Source: Rickettsia endosymbiont of Ceutorhynchus obstrictus
Lineage (GTDB): Bacteria > Pseudomonadota > Alphaproteobacteria > Rickettsiales > Rickettsiaceae
DNA: 64,000 nucleotides
Reading direction: 5' to 3'
Assembly: GCF_964026565.1 (NCBI RefSeq)
Contig: NZ_OZ032162.1
Location: 744,001 to 808,000, forward strand
The notes beneath the pieces were generated by a model, which saw only the letters and a list, made by a program, of their open reading frames with translations, had not been told where the DNA came from and ran no database searches. The position numbers were made by a program, and so were the translations under genes. Below are positions 24,387 through 32,651 of this stretch, in pieces (the first letter of the stretch is position 1; each line of letters starts with the position of its first letter).

Positions 24387-25628
24387 ATGAAAATAATCGC
24401 GCAAATTCCGCCTTGGATGCTTCTTTGTTTATTTGTTCTATCTCCTACCACGGAAACAATGTATACCGCAGGGCTGCCTAGTCTTTCGGCATTTTTTAAT
24501 ATTAGCGGTAATACGGCACAAATTACGTCTACCTTATATTTTTTAGGTTTCGCTTTCGGTATATTATCCTTAGGTAGATTATCGGACATTTACGGTAGAA
24601 GACCTATAGTTCTCTTCGGACTATTTATTTACATTATATCCTCTATTGCCTGTATCTTAGCAGTTAATATAGAGATGCTAATGATTGCACGTTTTGCTCA
24701 AGCTTTCGGGGCAAGTGTCGGCTCCGTAATAGGGCAGGCGATGGCAAGAGATTCATATCAAGGAAGTAGATTATCTTATGTTTATGCTAGCTTATCGGTA
24801 TGGCTGGCATTTATTCCGTCACTCGGTTCATCGGTCGGCGGTTATATTGTTGAATATTCCGACTGGCGCTATGTTTTCGTCTTTTCAAGTTTTTTAGTTA
24901 CTTTATTACTTATTTTATATTGTAAAATTTTACCTGAAACAAATCCGTATATGGATATCTCTCACACTAGTAAATATTTTGAAGTTTTTAAAATAGTAGT
25001 AAAGGATAAAATTATCTGGCTTTATGCTTTTATTATCGGGGCATTTAACGGCATGACTTACGGTTTTTTTATCGAAGCCCCCTTTATTTTTATTGAGAAT
25101 ATGAGGTTGTCGCCTTCTTTCTACGGTAAATTAACGTTCTTATTATGTTTAGCTAATATTTTTGGCGGCTTATTTGGCAGATATTTAATAAAAAAACGCC
25201 GTGTAGATGAAAAAAAAATAATGATTTTGGGACTCGGATTTAGCTTGCTGGGTTGTACGATGTTAGTAATAGCTGCTTTTTTATTAAAGGATAATCAAAT
25301 TAATAATAATATCGTCATAGGAATAATATTCATTCCGATAATGTTGCATATGATTGGACATAATCTTCTAATTCCGATGACGCTGCGTTATGCTTTAGAA
25401 GATTATGCCAAAGTTACCGGCACTGCCGGCTCAATTTTCGGCTCATTATATTATATATTAATAGCCTTAATAACTTTTATCGTTTCAAAATTACACAGTG
25501 AAACAATAAATAATTTTGCTTTATTATTCTTGTTCTTAAGTATCGGCTGCGCTGTATCATTTTATTTGATTAGGGTTTTGTCGTGTTCTAAGACAACTAT
25601 TATCCTTGTAGTTCAAGAAAGACAGTAG
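24387..25628 (+). CDS. MFS transporter, Bcr/CflA-like
   Basis: 413 residues with 12 predicted membrane helices. The MFS loop 2-3 motif is visible as GRLSDIYGRRPIVLFGL (residues about 63-79), with FAQAFGASVGSVIGQAMARD in helix 4 as in the Bcr/CflA drug-resistance group. It is probably a proton-driven exporter at the inner membrane; substrate unknown. It stands alone. Confidence 0.88.
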   Translation: MKIIAQIPPWMLLCLFVLSPTTETMYTAGLPSLSAFFNISGNTAQITSTLYFLGFAFGILSLGRLSDIYGRRPIVLFGLFIYIISSIACILAVNIEMLMIARFAQAFGASVGSVIGQAMARDSYQGSRLSYVYASLSVWLAFIPSLGSSVGGYIVEYSDWRYVFVFSSFLVTLLLILYCKILPETNPYMDISHTSKYFEVFKIVVKDKIIWLYAFIIGAFNGMTYGFFIEAPFIFIENMRLSPSFYGKLTFLLCLANIFGGLFGRYLIKKRRVDEKKIMILGLGFSLLGCTMLVIAAFLLKDNQINNNIVIGIIFIPIMLHMIGHNLLIPMTLRYALEDYAKVTGTAGSIFGSLYYILIALITFIVSKLHSETINNFALLFLFLSIGCAVSFYLIRVLSCSKTTIILVVQERQ

Positions 25629-25657
25629 AAAAAGCAATGTCGAAATCTATGTAACCC

Positions 25658-25970
25658 GACCTTGTTGCATGGCTCGAATTTTTGCAAAGTGTTTCGGTGT
25701 CATCTAGTTGCTTGACCACGGCATCCGGAAAAACCTTAATAAAAAGACTAGATACCGTGGTCAAGTCGGCATTGTTGCATGGATAATTAAAGCACGCTCT
25801 ATGTCATTCCCGCGCAGGCGGGAATCTAGGAAAGTATCAAAAAGTCATCCTGAATTTATTTCAGGATATTTTTCAATAGATGCTGAAACAAGTTCAGCAT
25901 GACAAAAGAAAAATTCGGATTCTCGTTTGCACGGGAATGACATCGAAAATTCGAGCCATGCAATAACGCC
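25658..25970. mobile_element. Family D composite element (313 bp) with flanking repeat
   Basis: Ends GACCTTGTTGCATGGCTCGA (25658) and TCGAGCCATGCAATAACGCC (to 25970) are inverted. Flanks ATGTAACCC (25649-25657) and ACGTAACCC (25971-25979) are 9-bp direct repeats with one change. Inside are an H-type hairpin pair (tgcttgaccacggcatcc...ggataccgtggtcaagt-like), a second D end at its tip (about 25769), and a GTCATTCCCGC double hairpin with module E (25844-25903). There is no credible gene. Confidence 0.65.
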
Positions 25971-25981
25971 ACGTAACCCCA

Positions 25982-26017
25982 ATATGGATAAGTTTTTAAG
26001 CTAAAACTTATCCATAT
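25982..26017. repeat. 36-bp palindrome between converging genes
   Basis: Arms ATATGGATAAGTTTT and AAAACTTATCCATAT (15 bp, perfect) around TAAGCT. It lies between the converging MFS gene and rickA, where it may serve as a two-way terminator. An inverted copy of the same palindrome, also next to CCCCAA, is at 59660-59701. Confidence 0.75.
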
Positions 26018-26021
26018 ATTA

Positions 26022-27533
26022 TTATGCTCGACTACTACTGCGTTGAGGTAGGCGAGAAGTAGGGGGGTTTAAATTTTGAGCAGAATTATCAGATTTTAAT
26101 TGATTTGTTGCTTCTTTTGCTTGTTTTTGCAAAGCCGGGTTGATGCCGTGCTTTGCTTTATCCTCGTCTCTCTCTCTTTTGGCTTTTAAAGATTTCTTTT
26201 TATTGCTGCTAGTATCGCTTTCCCAATCACTATCACTATCACTTTCAGTTTCCGATTCTGAATCGGAAACTGAAAGTGCAATTCTTCTTGCTAGTATCGC
26301 TGCAACATCTACGTTACTATTCGTTTGTGGCTTTTTAGGTAATATTTGTGCTTTTACCTCCTTTAATTTTATCCCTTGTTGTATTTGTGATAATAATGCA
26401 TCTCTATCCGACTCCTGCCTTTCTGACGGTTTCGGTTCATTGTGTTCTGTTTCTTTTGCTACTCCTGAAGGTGGAGGAGGCGGCGGAGGAGGAGGAACAA
26501 TAGCAGTGGGGAGTAGCGGAGGAGGCGGTGGCGGCGGCAGTGGGATATTAAAGTTAGGCGTATTCTTTATATCCTCCGGGATTACAGTCGGAGGAGTTAC
26601 TTGATCCGGTACTTTTAGCTCATCATTTTGTAGTGGATATATAGATATAGGTTTAGTTAACTTTTCTTCTATCTCCGTTATTTGAGTAAGGACAAATTCC
26701 GGTTTTCTTAATTTATTTAATTCACTATCTAATTTTGCTTTATTTTCTAATATTGTATTTAAACTACTTTTTATCTTCCCTAATGCTGTATCAATATGTC
26801 CTAATTTTTCAATAGTTTTTTGTTTATTTCCTTGAAAAGCCTGTTCCGGAGTATTAACAAAAATATATTTTATTTTTTGAAAAGATTTGCTTAATTTTTC
26901 TAAGAAGGTAGAAGGTAATTCTGATTTAATATTTTCTAGCTCGTATTTTAATTCTGCAAGTTTTGTAACATGTTTGTTTTCTTTTAAAAGTGTAGCTATA
27001 TTATTTTTTACATTATTTAAAGATATTAATTGGCTTGCTAGGTTGTTATTATCACGAGTTTTTAGAGCTTCTGTTAAATGCACGGTTGCTGATTCTTTGT
27101 AACTTTCTGCTAATTTATTTAGCTTTTCTTGCTGCTCTATTGATAAATCCTTTCTTGATGATAAAGTTTCAAAGTTCTTTCTGAACTCTTCTTGCATAAC
27201 TTCTTTTAAGGGAGCGGATTTTTCAGCTATTCGGTGTAATATATTATCAACGCGTCTTAATATCTCATTACTATGCCGGATTGCTTCTTTTGTTAATTGC
27301 TCTTCATTTTTGACAAATACATATTTTACGTTAGAAACAACTTCTATAAACTTTTTAAACCAAGGAAGAGAGTGAAATTGCTCTTTTTTTAAAATATTTA
27401 CTTCTTTTTGTATCTTACTTAAATCATTAAGTTGTCTATTAGTTTCTAGAAGCTCATTTACCTTGTTTAATGCGACTACTAAATTTGCTTTCTCTGTCGT
27501 TAAAGCTTTTTTTATAATCTCTTCTTTTTCCAT
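26022..27533 (-). CDS. rickA: RickA, Arp2/3-activating actin nucleation factor
   Basis: 503 residues. It promotes actin assembly at the bacterial surface by activating host Arp2/3 (known for R. conorii RickA). Helical N-terminal region (1-300, two related stretches around 55-75 and 215-230), proline tracts at 331-339 and 346-355, a WH2-like segment at 376-394 (DRDALLSQIQQGIKLKEVK), a central amphipathic segment at 408-420 (VDVAAILARRIAL), and an acidic Ser/Asp/Glu stretch at 421-440 with Trp437. After that comes a basic tail of about 60 residues. There is no classical signal peptide. A 39-bp perfect DNA palindrome lies in the acidic region. Confidence 0.92.
   Translation of the reverse strand: MEKEEIIKKALTTEKANLVVALNKVNELLETNRQLNDLSKIQKEVNILKKEQFHSLPWFKKFIEVVSNVKYVFVKNEEQLTKEAIRHSNEILRRVDNILHRIAEKSAPLKEVMQEEFRKNFETLSSRKDLSIEQQEKLNKLAESYKESATVHLTEALKTRDNNNLASQLISLNNVKNNIATLLKENKHVTKLAELKYELENIKSELPSTFLEKLSKSFQKIKYIFVNTPEQAFQGNKQKTIEKLGHIDTALGKIKSSLNTILENKAKLDSELNKLRKPEFVLTQITEIEEKLTKPISIYPLQNDELKVPDQVTPPTVIPEDIKNTPNFNIPLPPPPPPPLLPTAIVPPPPPPPPPSGVAKETEHNEPKPSERQESDRDALLSQIQQGIKLKEVKAQILPKKPQTNSNVDVAAILARRIALSVSDSESETESDSDSDWESDTSSNKKKSLKAKRERDEDKAKHGINPALQKQAKEATNQLKSDNSAQNLNPPTSRLPQRSSSRA
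26240..26278. repeat. Perfect 39-bp palindrome inside rickA
   Basis: CACTTTCAGTTTCCGATTC (26240-26258), one base, then its exact reverse complement (26260-26278). It encodes the SVSDSESETESD part of the acidic region in frame. No such symmetry is needed to encode those residues. Confidence 0.9.
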
Positions 27534-27639
27534 ATAAAAACCTATTTATAAACTTTAATATAATAAGTAAGCCTTATAACATTTTTTTATAGATAATCAA
27601 GGAATATTAATATATTTTTAATATTAATAATTTTAATTA

Positions 27640-28725
27640 TTAACGTAATTTTAATGAAGATAAGCCGATAAGGGCAAATATGACGGCAATAATCCAAAAT
27701 CTTATTACTACTTTTGATTCAGCCCAACCGTTTTTTTCAAAATGATGATGCAGCGGTGCCATTTTAAAAATTCGCTTGCCGTTAGTAGTCTTAAAGTAAT
27801 ATACTTGCAAAATCACCGAGATTGTTTCAATAACAAACAATCCGCCAATGATACCGAGTACTAATTCATGCTTAGTAATGATACTTATAACGCCAAGAAC
27901 ACCGCCAAGGCTTAAACTGCCGGTATCTCCCATAAAAACTTCTGCCGGCTGTGCATTAAACCATAAAAACCCAAGACTCGCTCCCGCAATGGAAGCGCAA
28001 AAAATAGTTAGTTCTCCGCTATTTGGAATATACATTATCTGCAAATAATTTGCATAAATATGGTTGCCGGCTAAATAACTTATTAAGGCAAAAGAACTAG
28101 CGGTAAGTGCTATCGGAACGGTAGCAAGACCGTCAAGACCGTCGGTTAGGTTAACTGCATTAGAGGCTCCGACTATGACAAACATCGCAAACGGTATATA
28201 AAAATATCCGAGATTAAGAAGTAAATTTTTAAAAAATGGAATAGCAAGCTGATTATCTCCGGGGTTATCGGTATATTGTAATGAAATGCATATAATTAAA
28301 CTGATAAGTATTTGCAGTAAAAATTTGTTTTTGCTCCTGATTCCCTTATGATTATTTTTGGTTATTTTTGCATAATCGTCTATAAAGCCGATAATACCGA
28401 AGCTAATAAAGCCAAATATAGATATCCAAATATATTTATTAGTAAGATCGGCAAGTAATAGAGTGGAGAAGCAGACGGATAAAATAATCATTATCCCGCC
28501 CATAGTAGGAGTGCCGGCTTTCATCTGATGAGATTCAGGACCGTCGCTACGAATCGGTTGCCCGTGTTTTTGCAAAGTATGTAAAAATCTAATAAGCCTT
28601 GGACCTATTAGAAAGCAGAAAATTAGGCTAATCAGAATAGCTAAGCTACTTCGGAAAGTAATATAGTGAAATAAATTGGCAATGTGCGAATTATGCACAT
28701 ACGGTAGTAAAAGATTATATAACAT
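27640..28725 (-). CDS. mraY: Phospho-MurNAc-pentapeptide transferase
   Basis: 361 residues, 10 membrane helices. It makes lipid I on the inner membrane from UDP-MurNAc-pentapeptide and undecaprenyl phosphate. Signature loops: HQMKAGTPTMGGIMI, DDYAK, NLTDGLDGLA, FMGDTGSLSLGG and PLHHHFEKNGW. It is in the dcw-type order murE-murF-mraY, but with mobile insertions between the genes. Confidence 0.97.
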   Translation of the reverse strand: MLYNLLLPYVHNSHIANLFHYITFRSSLAILISLIFCFLIGPRLIRFLHTLQKHGQPIRSDGPESHQMKAGTPTMGGIMIILSVCFSTLLLADLTNKYIWISIFGFISFGIIGFIDDYAKITKNNHKGIRSKNKFLLQILISLIICISLQYTDNPGDNQLAIPFFKNLLLNLGYFYIPFAMFVIVGASNAVNLTDGLDGLATVPIALTASSFALISYLAGNHIYANYLQIMYIPNSGELTIFCASIAGASLGFLWFNAQPAEVFMGDTGSLSLGGVLGVISIITKHELVLGIIGGLFVIETISVILQVYYFKTTNGKRIFKMAPLHHHFEKNGWAESKVVIRFWIIAVIFALIGLSSLKLR

Positions 28726-28820
28726 GGTTATCCTTTAAAATATGTATTATATTAGGTTAACATGAAAAATTGTCATCCCGTCTTTTTATTAAGGCTTTTT
28801 CTGGATACCGTGGTCAAGCC

Positions 28821-29005
28821 CACTACTGTACGAACGTTTAAATAAAGAGGTAAAAATTCTGTCATTCCGTGGCTACGACCACTTCAGTCCAGCTTATAAT
28901 ATCATAAAAAGATTCTAAAATAAGTCTAATATGGCTTTATTTTCCTGGATGCCGTGATCAAGTCACGGCATGACACAGCCTTTTTTCAACGTTCGTACAG
29001 TAGTG
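28821..29005. mobile_element. Family A inverted-repeat element, copy 3 (185 bp)
   Basis: 18-bp terminal inverted repeats; 9-bp direct repeats GGTCAAGCC at 28812-28820 and 29006-29014, in the tip of accgtGGTCAAGCCacggt. The body carries a variant hairpin arm (ACTTCAGTCC at 28881-28890 instead of ACGGAATCC), shared only with copy 4 at 38624. It lies between mraY and murF. The rest of the gap (29006-29122) is repeat debris. Confidence 0.82.
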
Positions 29006-29122
29006 GGTCAAGCCACGGTATGACACTGTACTTATAATAACCATAATACGGTAAATTATGAGCCGTGCAACAAACGCCTCGCCTGCGCGGGAATGACATA
29101 GAATATGCCGCACGGTACTTGT

Positions 29123-30487
29123 CTAATTACAGATTTCATTAACAATCCTATCAAGCCTAACACCTCTTGAGCCTTTTATTAATATAAGTTCGTCTTTACC
29201 TAATAAATTCGGTAAATCTTTTATTAAGGCATCAACATTTTCAAAATAAGCTTTGGTTATTTCTTTTGGTAATAAGTCGTAAATACATTTAGTATGAGTG
29301 CCGACTAAAAAAACTTTAGAGCAACGAGCATCAGTAATATAAGGTATTAAATCTTTATGTAGCCGCTCAGAATTTTGCCCAAGCTCTAGCATTTCCCCTA
29401 TTATAGCTACCTTATTAGCATTTTTAAATAGTTTTAAATATCTTAAGGAAGCTTTCATAGATTCGGGGCTAGCATTATAATAATCACAAATTACTCGATA
29501 ATTATTTGTACCGATTTTTACGGTCACTATTTCCCCGCGACCTTTAGTTAACGGAATATTGCCAAGCTGCTGTGAGGCATTTTCTAAATTTTTACCAAGC
29601 AGATAAGATACTAAAAGAATTGCGGTAAAATTTTCTGCATAATGCTTAGGTATAAAAGGTATGGTTACCTCTATATTATTATTATTTATTAAATATACTA
29701 AATGAACTTTATTATCATCATGTTTGTATGATATTAGTTTTGCATTTGTGTTATTAGAATTACCGAAGCTATATATGTTACTAATAGATAGTTTCGTAAG
29801 ATTTGATAAAATATTATGATAATATTGAGTGTCCTTATTAACAATCGCTATTCCGTCCTTTACTAAATCTTCAAAAATCTCGCATTTAGCATTAGTAATT
29901 TCCTCTAAAGAATCAAAAAACTCTAAATGTGCTTCCGAGATATTAGTGATAATTGCGATATCAGGCTTTATTATTTTACTAAGTTCTTTTATCTCTCCTT
30001 TATGATTCATGCCCAGTTCAAAAATAGCATATCTTACCGTATCAGGTAGAGAAGCAAGGTTTAGAAGTATGCCGAGATAGTTGTTAAAGTTACCTCTACT
30101 AGCAAAAACATCATCAAAAGCACTTAAAACAATTTTAAGAGCTTCTTTAGTAGAAGTTTTACCGACGCTGCCGGTAATAGCGATAAATACAGCCTTAGAA
30201 TTTTGCCTTTTATATTCAGCCATCTTTTTCAAAGCATCAAACGTGTCATCTACTATAATAGTTTTATGGTTTGGTACTCCTGGGATATTTCTGTTAACAA
30301 TGACCGCAGTTGCGCCTTGCGTAATCGCATGAGCTACGTAATCATGCCCGTCTCTATTGCCTTTTAGGGCAATGAATAAATCGCCTTGTTGTACGTCATT
30401 AGAATTAAATTGCACTTCATTAGCCTCAATAGAGGAGGGGGCTATTATACCGAGTGCTTTACTTAGAGTTTCAGAGTTCCATATCAT
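29123..30487 (-). CDS. murF: UDP-MurNAc-tripeptide D-alanyl-D-alanine ligase
   Basis: 454 residues. It adds D-Ala-D-Ala to the peptidoglycan precursor in the cytoplasm. ATP-binding GSVGKTSTKEAL (residues about 107-118), FELGMNHKGEI, the central domain Asn/His motif SEAHLEFF, and the C-terminal DYYNASPESMKASL and KGSRGVRLD that define MurF. It is separated from murE by the GIY-YIG unit. Confidence 0.96.
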   Translation of the reverse strand: MIWNSETLSKALGIIAPSSIEANEVQFNSNDVQQGDLFIALKGNRDGHDYVAHAITQGATAVIVNRNIPGVPNHKTIIVDDTFDALKKMAEYKRQNSKAVFIAITGSVGKTSTKEALKIVLSAFDDVFASRGNFNNYLGILLNLASLPDTVRYAIFELGMNHKGEIKELSKIIKPDIAIITNISEAHLEFFDSLEEITNAKCEIFEDLVKDGIAIVNKDTQYYHNILSNLTKLSISNIYSFGNSNNTNAKLISYKHDDNKVHLVYLINNNNIEVTIPFIPKHYAENFTAILLVSYLLGKNLENASQQLGNIPLTKGRGEIVTVKIGTNNYRVICDYYNASPESMKASLRYLKLFKNANKVAIIGEMLELGQNSERLHKDLIPYITDARCSKVFLVGTHTKCIYDLLPKEITKAYFENVDALIKDLPNLLGKDELILIKGSRGVRLDRIVNEICN

Positions 30488-30534
30488 ATATTAGTTCTAT
30501 TATGTGTTATTGTACGGCTTTTAAAAAGCATTCA

Positions 30535-30911
30535 GTGTCATACCGTGGCTTGTCCACGGTATCTAGAAAAAAATTATAAAATAATTTTTTCATATAAATC
30601 GTCCCAGTCTGGATTTTGAGACTCAATTAAATTTAATTTCCACTGTCTTTTATATTCTTTTAATAATTTTTCACGACTAATTGCAGCTATAATATCGTCA
30701 TATTGTTCAAAATAAACTAATTTATTTATGTTATACTTAGAAGAAAATCCTTTGATTATTTTATGCTTATGCTCATAAGTACGTTTTATAATATTTGAAG
30801 TTACTCCAATATATAATGTACCATTACGTCTGCTAGCTAATATATATACATAATATTGTTTCATTATATTATTAAATTTCTGGATCCCGTGGACAAGCCA
30901 CGGGATGACAC
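30535..30911. mobile_element. Double-hairpin unit carrying a GIY-YIG gene (377 bp)
   Basis: Left hairpin GTGTCATACCGTGGCTTGTC...CCACGGTATCTAG (30535-30567); right hairpin CTGGATCCCGTGG...CCACGGGATGACAC (about 30880-30911). The arms belong to a different hairpin family from the unit at 7554-7929, but length and internal layout are the same, with the ORF filling the spacer. It lies between murE and murF. Confidence 0.75.
30574..30864 (-). CDS. GIY-YIG single-domain endonuclease
   Basis: 96 residues from MKQYYVYILASRRNGTLYIGVTSN, paralogous to 7592-7879 along its whole length. The YI...YIG core, IKRTYEHKH and SREKLLKEYKRQWKLNLIE are the GIY-YIG conserved blocks. An upstream extension of the frame to 30981 runs through the hairpin and the murE 3' end and is not part of the gene. 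The frame is intact. Its proposed role in spreading the hairpin unit is inference. Confidence 0.87.
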   Translation of the reverse strand: MKQYYVYILASRRNGTLYIGVTSNIIKRTYEHKHKIIKGFSSKYNINKLVYFEQYDDIIAAISREKLLKEYKRQWKLNLIESQNPDWDDLYEKIIL

Positions 30912-30922
30912 CGAATGTTTTT

Positions 30923-32407
30923 TCAAATTCCGCGGGAATGACATCGAGGAGCGTACTTTTTTGCAATTTCAGCATCATCAAAAGGTATTTTTTTATCGCC
31001 GATTATTTGATAATTTTCGTGACCTTTGCCGGCTATTAATAAAATATCATCTGTTTGCAAATTGTTTATTCCATATTTAATTGCTTCTTCTCTGTCAGCT
31101 ATTTCAATATAGTTTGCTTTACTCATACCGCTTATAATTTCTTTTCTAATAGAAGCGGGGTTTTCATTACGAGGATTATCGTCGGTAATAATTACGTTAT
31201 CGGCAATTCTTGCTGCTATCTCACCCATTAAGCTCCTTTTAGATTTGTCCCTATTACCGCCGCAGCCAAAAACTACAATTAGTTGGCTGCCTTTTAATTT
31301 AATATTTTTTAGCTCACTTAAGGCTTTCTCTAACGCATCGGGAGTATGAGCATAATCAACAAGGATGTTAGTACGTTCAATTCGCTCCATTCTACCCTTT
31401 ACTGCCCTAATTTTCATTAAGCTCATGATAGTTTCTCTAAAATTAAAACCGGTATGATGAACAGCTAGAGTAGCAATGAGCAGATTACTTGCTTGAAAAC
31501 TACCGATTATATGTGTATTAAAAGCATAATTTAATCCATTAAAGTCAAAAGAAACAATTTGATTATATAAAGCTTGAAGAGTCTTAATAATTTGTAAATT
31601 TCCTTTTTTTGAGGCTTTTTTACCAACAGTTATAAATTTAACATCATGTTTGTTTAAATAATCTTTAATAAACTCTATTTCTGCTATATCAGAATTTAAC
31701 ACAGCTAACCCTGAAGGTAGTAGGTTGTCGGTAAATAATTTTAGTTTTGCAAGTAAATAAGCATCTTTTGTCTGATGATAATCTAAATGATCTTGGCTGA
31801 AGCTTGTAAAGCAAGCAACATTAACTTTTATTCCATATAGCCTTTCCTGATCGAGTCCGTGGCTAGAAGCTTCAAATGCTAAATACTCTATTTCATTCTC
31901 GGCTAGGTTATGAATGATTTTTCTAAAATTTATAGGATCAGGGGTAGTTAAAGAGGAGGTATCCTCTAAAATTTCAGGGGATTTAATATCACCAAAATAC
32001 TCGACGCCGAGAGTGCCGAGAGTGGCGGCATTTTTTCCGAGCAAAGAATATAATTGTGCAATATATGATACTACCGAACTTTTGCCGTTAGTACCGGTTA
32101 CGGCTATTAAATATGGCGGTTCTTTCGGATAAAAGATTTTTGCCGCCAAACTTAAAGCTATCCGCGCATTTTTTACATATATTATTTTTGCGGGGTTTAA
32201 TTCTACGCTTTCATTATTATCGGTGATAATAATCCCTGCTTTTTGATTTAAAGCATCGAGAATAAATTTATTACCGTCGTAATTTTTTCCCTTAATAGCA
32301 AAGAAAGCCTCATTTTCTTTGATGCTAGTGGAATTAACGGATAAGCCGGTAATATTATGCTGCCGGAATAATATTTGCAGCTTTTTTAATAATGAAGAGT
32401 AGGGCAT
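30923..32407 (-). CDS. murE: UDP-MurNAc-tripeptide synthetase, meso-DAP adding
   Basis: 494 residues. ATP loop VTGTNGKSSV (residues about 104-113), carbamylated-Lys region, and DNPRNENP, the motif that marks meso-diaminopimelate rather than lysine specificity. The last eight or so residues (PRCHSRGI) are encoded by hairpin-repeat sequence (GATGTCATTCCCGCGG on the minus strand), so the native C terminus has been replaced by repeat-derived codons without loss of the core fold. Confidence 0.95.
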   Translation of the reverse strand: MPYSSLLKKLQILFRQHNITGLSVNSTSIKENEAFFAIKGKNYDGNKFILDALNQKAGIIITDNNESVELNPAKIIYVKNARIALSLAAKIFYPKEPPYLIAVTGTNGKSSVVSYIAQLYSLLGKNAATLGTLGVEYFGDIKSPEILEDTSSLTTPDPINFRKIIHNLAENEIEYLAFEASSHGLDQERLYGIKVNVACFTSFSQDHLDYHQTKDAYLLAKLKLFTDNLLPSGLAVLNSDIAEIEFIKDYLNKHDVKFITVGKKASKKGNLQIIKTLQALYNQIVSFDFNGLNYAFNTHIIGSFQASNLLIATLAVHHTGFNFRETIMSLMKIRAVKGRMERIERTNILVDYAHTPDALEKALSELKNIKLKGSQLIVVFGCGGNRDKSKRSLMGEIAARIADNVIITDDNPRNENPASIRKEIISGMSKANYIEIADREEAIKYGINNLQTDDILLIAGKGHENYQIIGDKKIPFDDAEIAKKYAPRCHSRGI

Positions 32408-32439
32408 ATAGTAAATAAATTATTGTTTATTGAAATTGT

Positions 32440-32645
32440 CATACCGTGGCTTGACCGGCGTTGTTGCATGGCTCGAATTTTCGATGTCCATTCCCGCGCA
32501 GGCGGAAATCCAGCCTTGCTTATGTTATGCTGAACTTGTTTCAGCATCTCTTTGTAGATCCTGAAATAAATTCAGGACGACTTAAAAGTGTTTTTTCTGG
32601 ATTCCCGCGCAGGCGGGAATGACATCGTTTTCTATCCATACAGGC
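32440..32645. repeat. Nested repeat block between murE and mfd
   Basis: GTCATACCGTGGCTTGACC is followed at once by a D end GGCGTTGTTGCATGGCTCG (32458), again an insertion at a hairpin tip. Then come a GATGTCCATTCCCGCGC...GCGGGAATGACATCG double hairpin and module E (32524-32582, with one decayed base pair). Confidence 0.65.
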
Positions 32646-32651
32646 AATGTC

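Noticed and set aside
26140..26604. Plus-strand ORF antisense to rickA
   Set aside because: It is a shadow of the Pro-rich and Ser/Asp-rich codons of rickA (Gly and Ser runs).
30865..30981. N-terminal extension of the second GIY-YIG gene
   Set aside because: It is encoded by the hairpin arm and the murE 3' end; the paralogue starts at the equivalent of the ATG at 30864.
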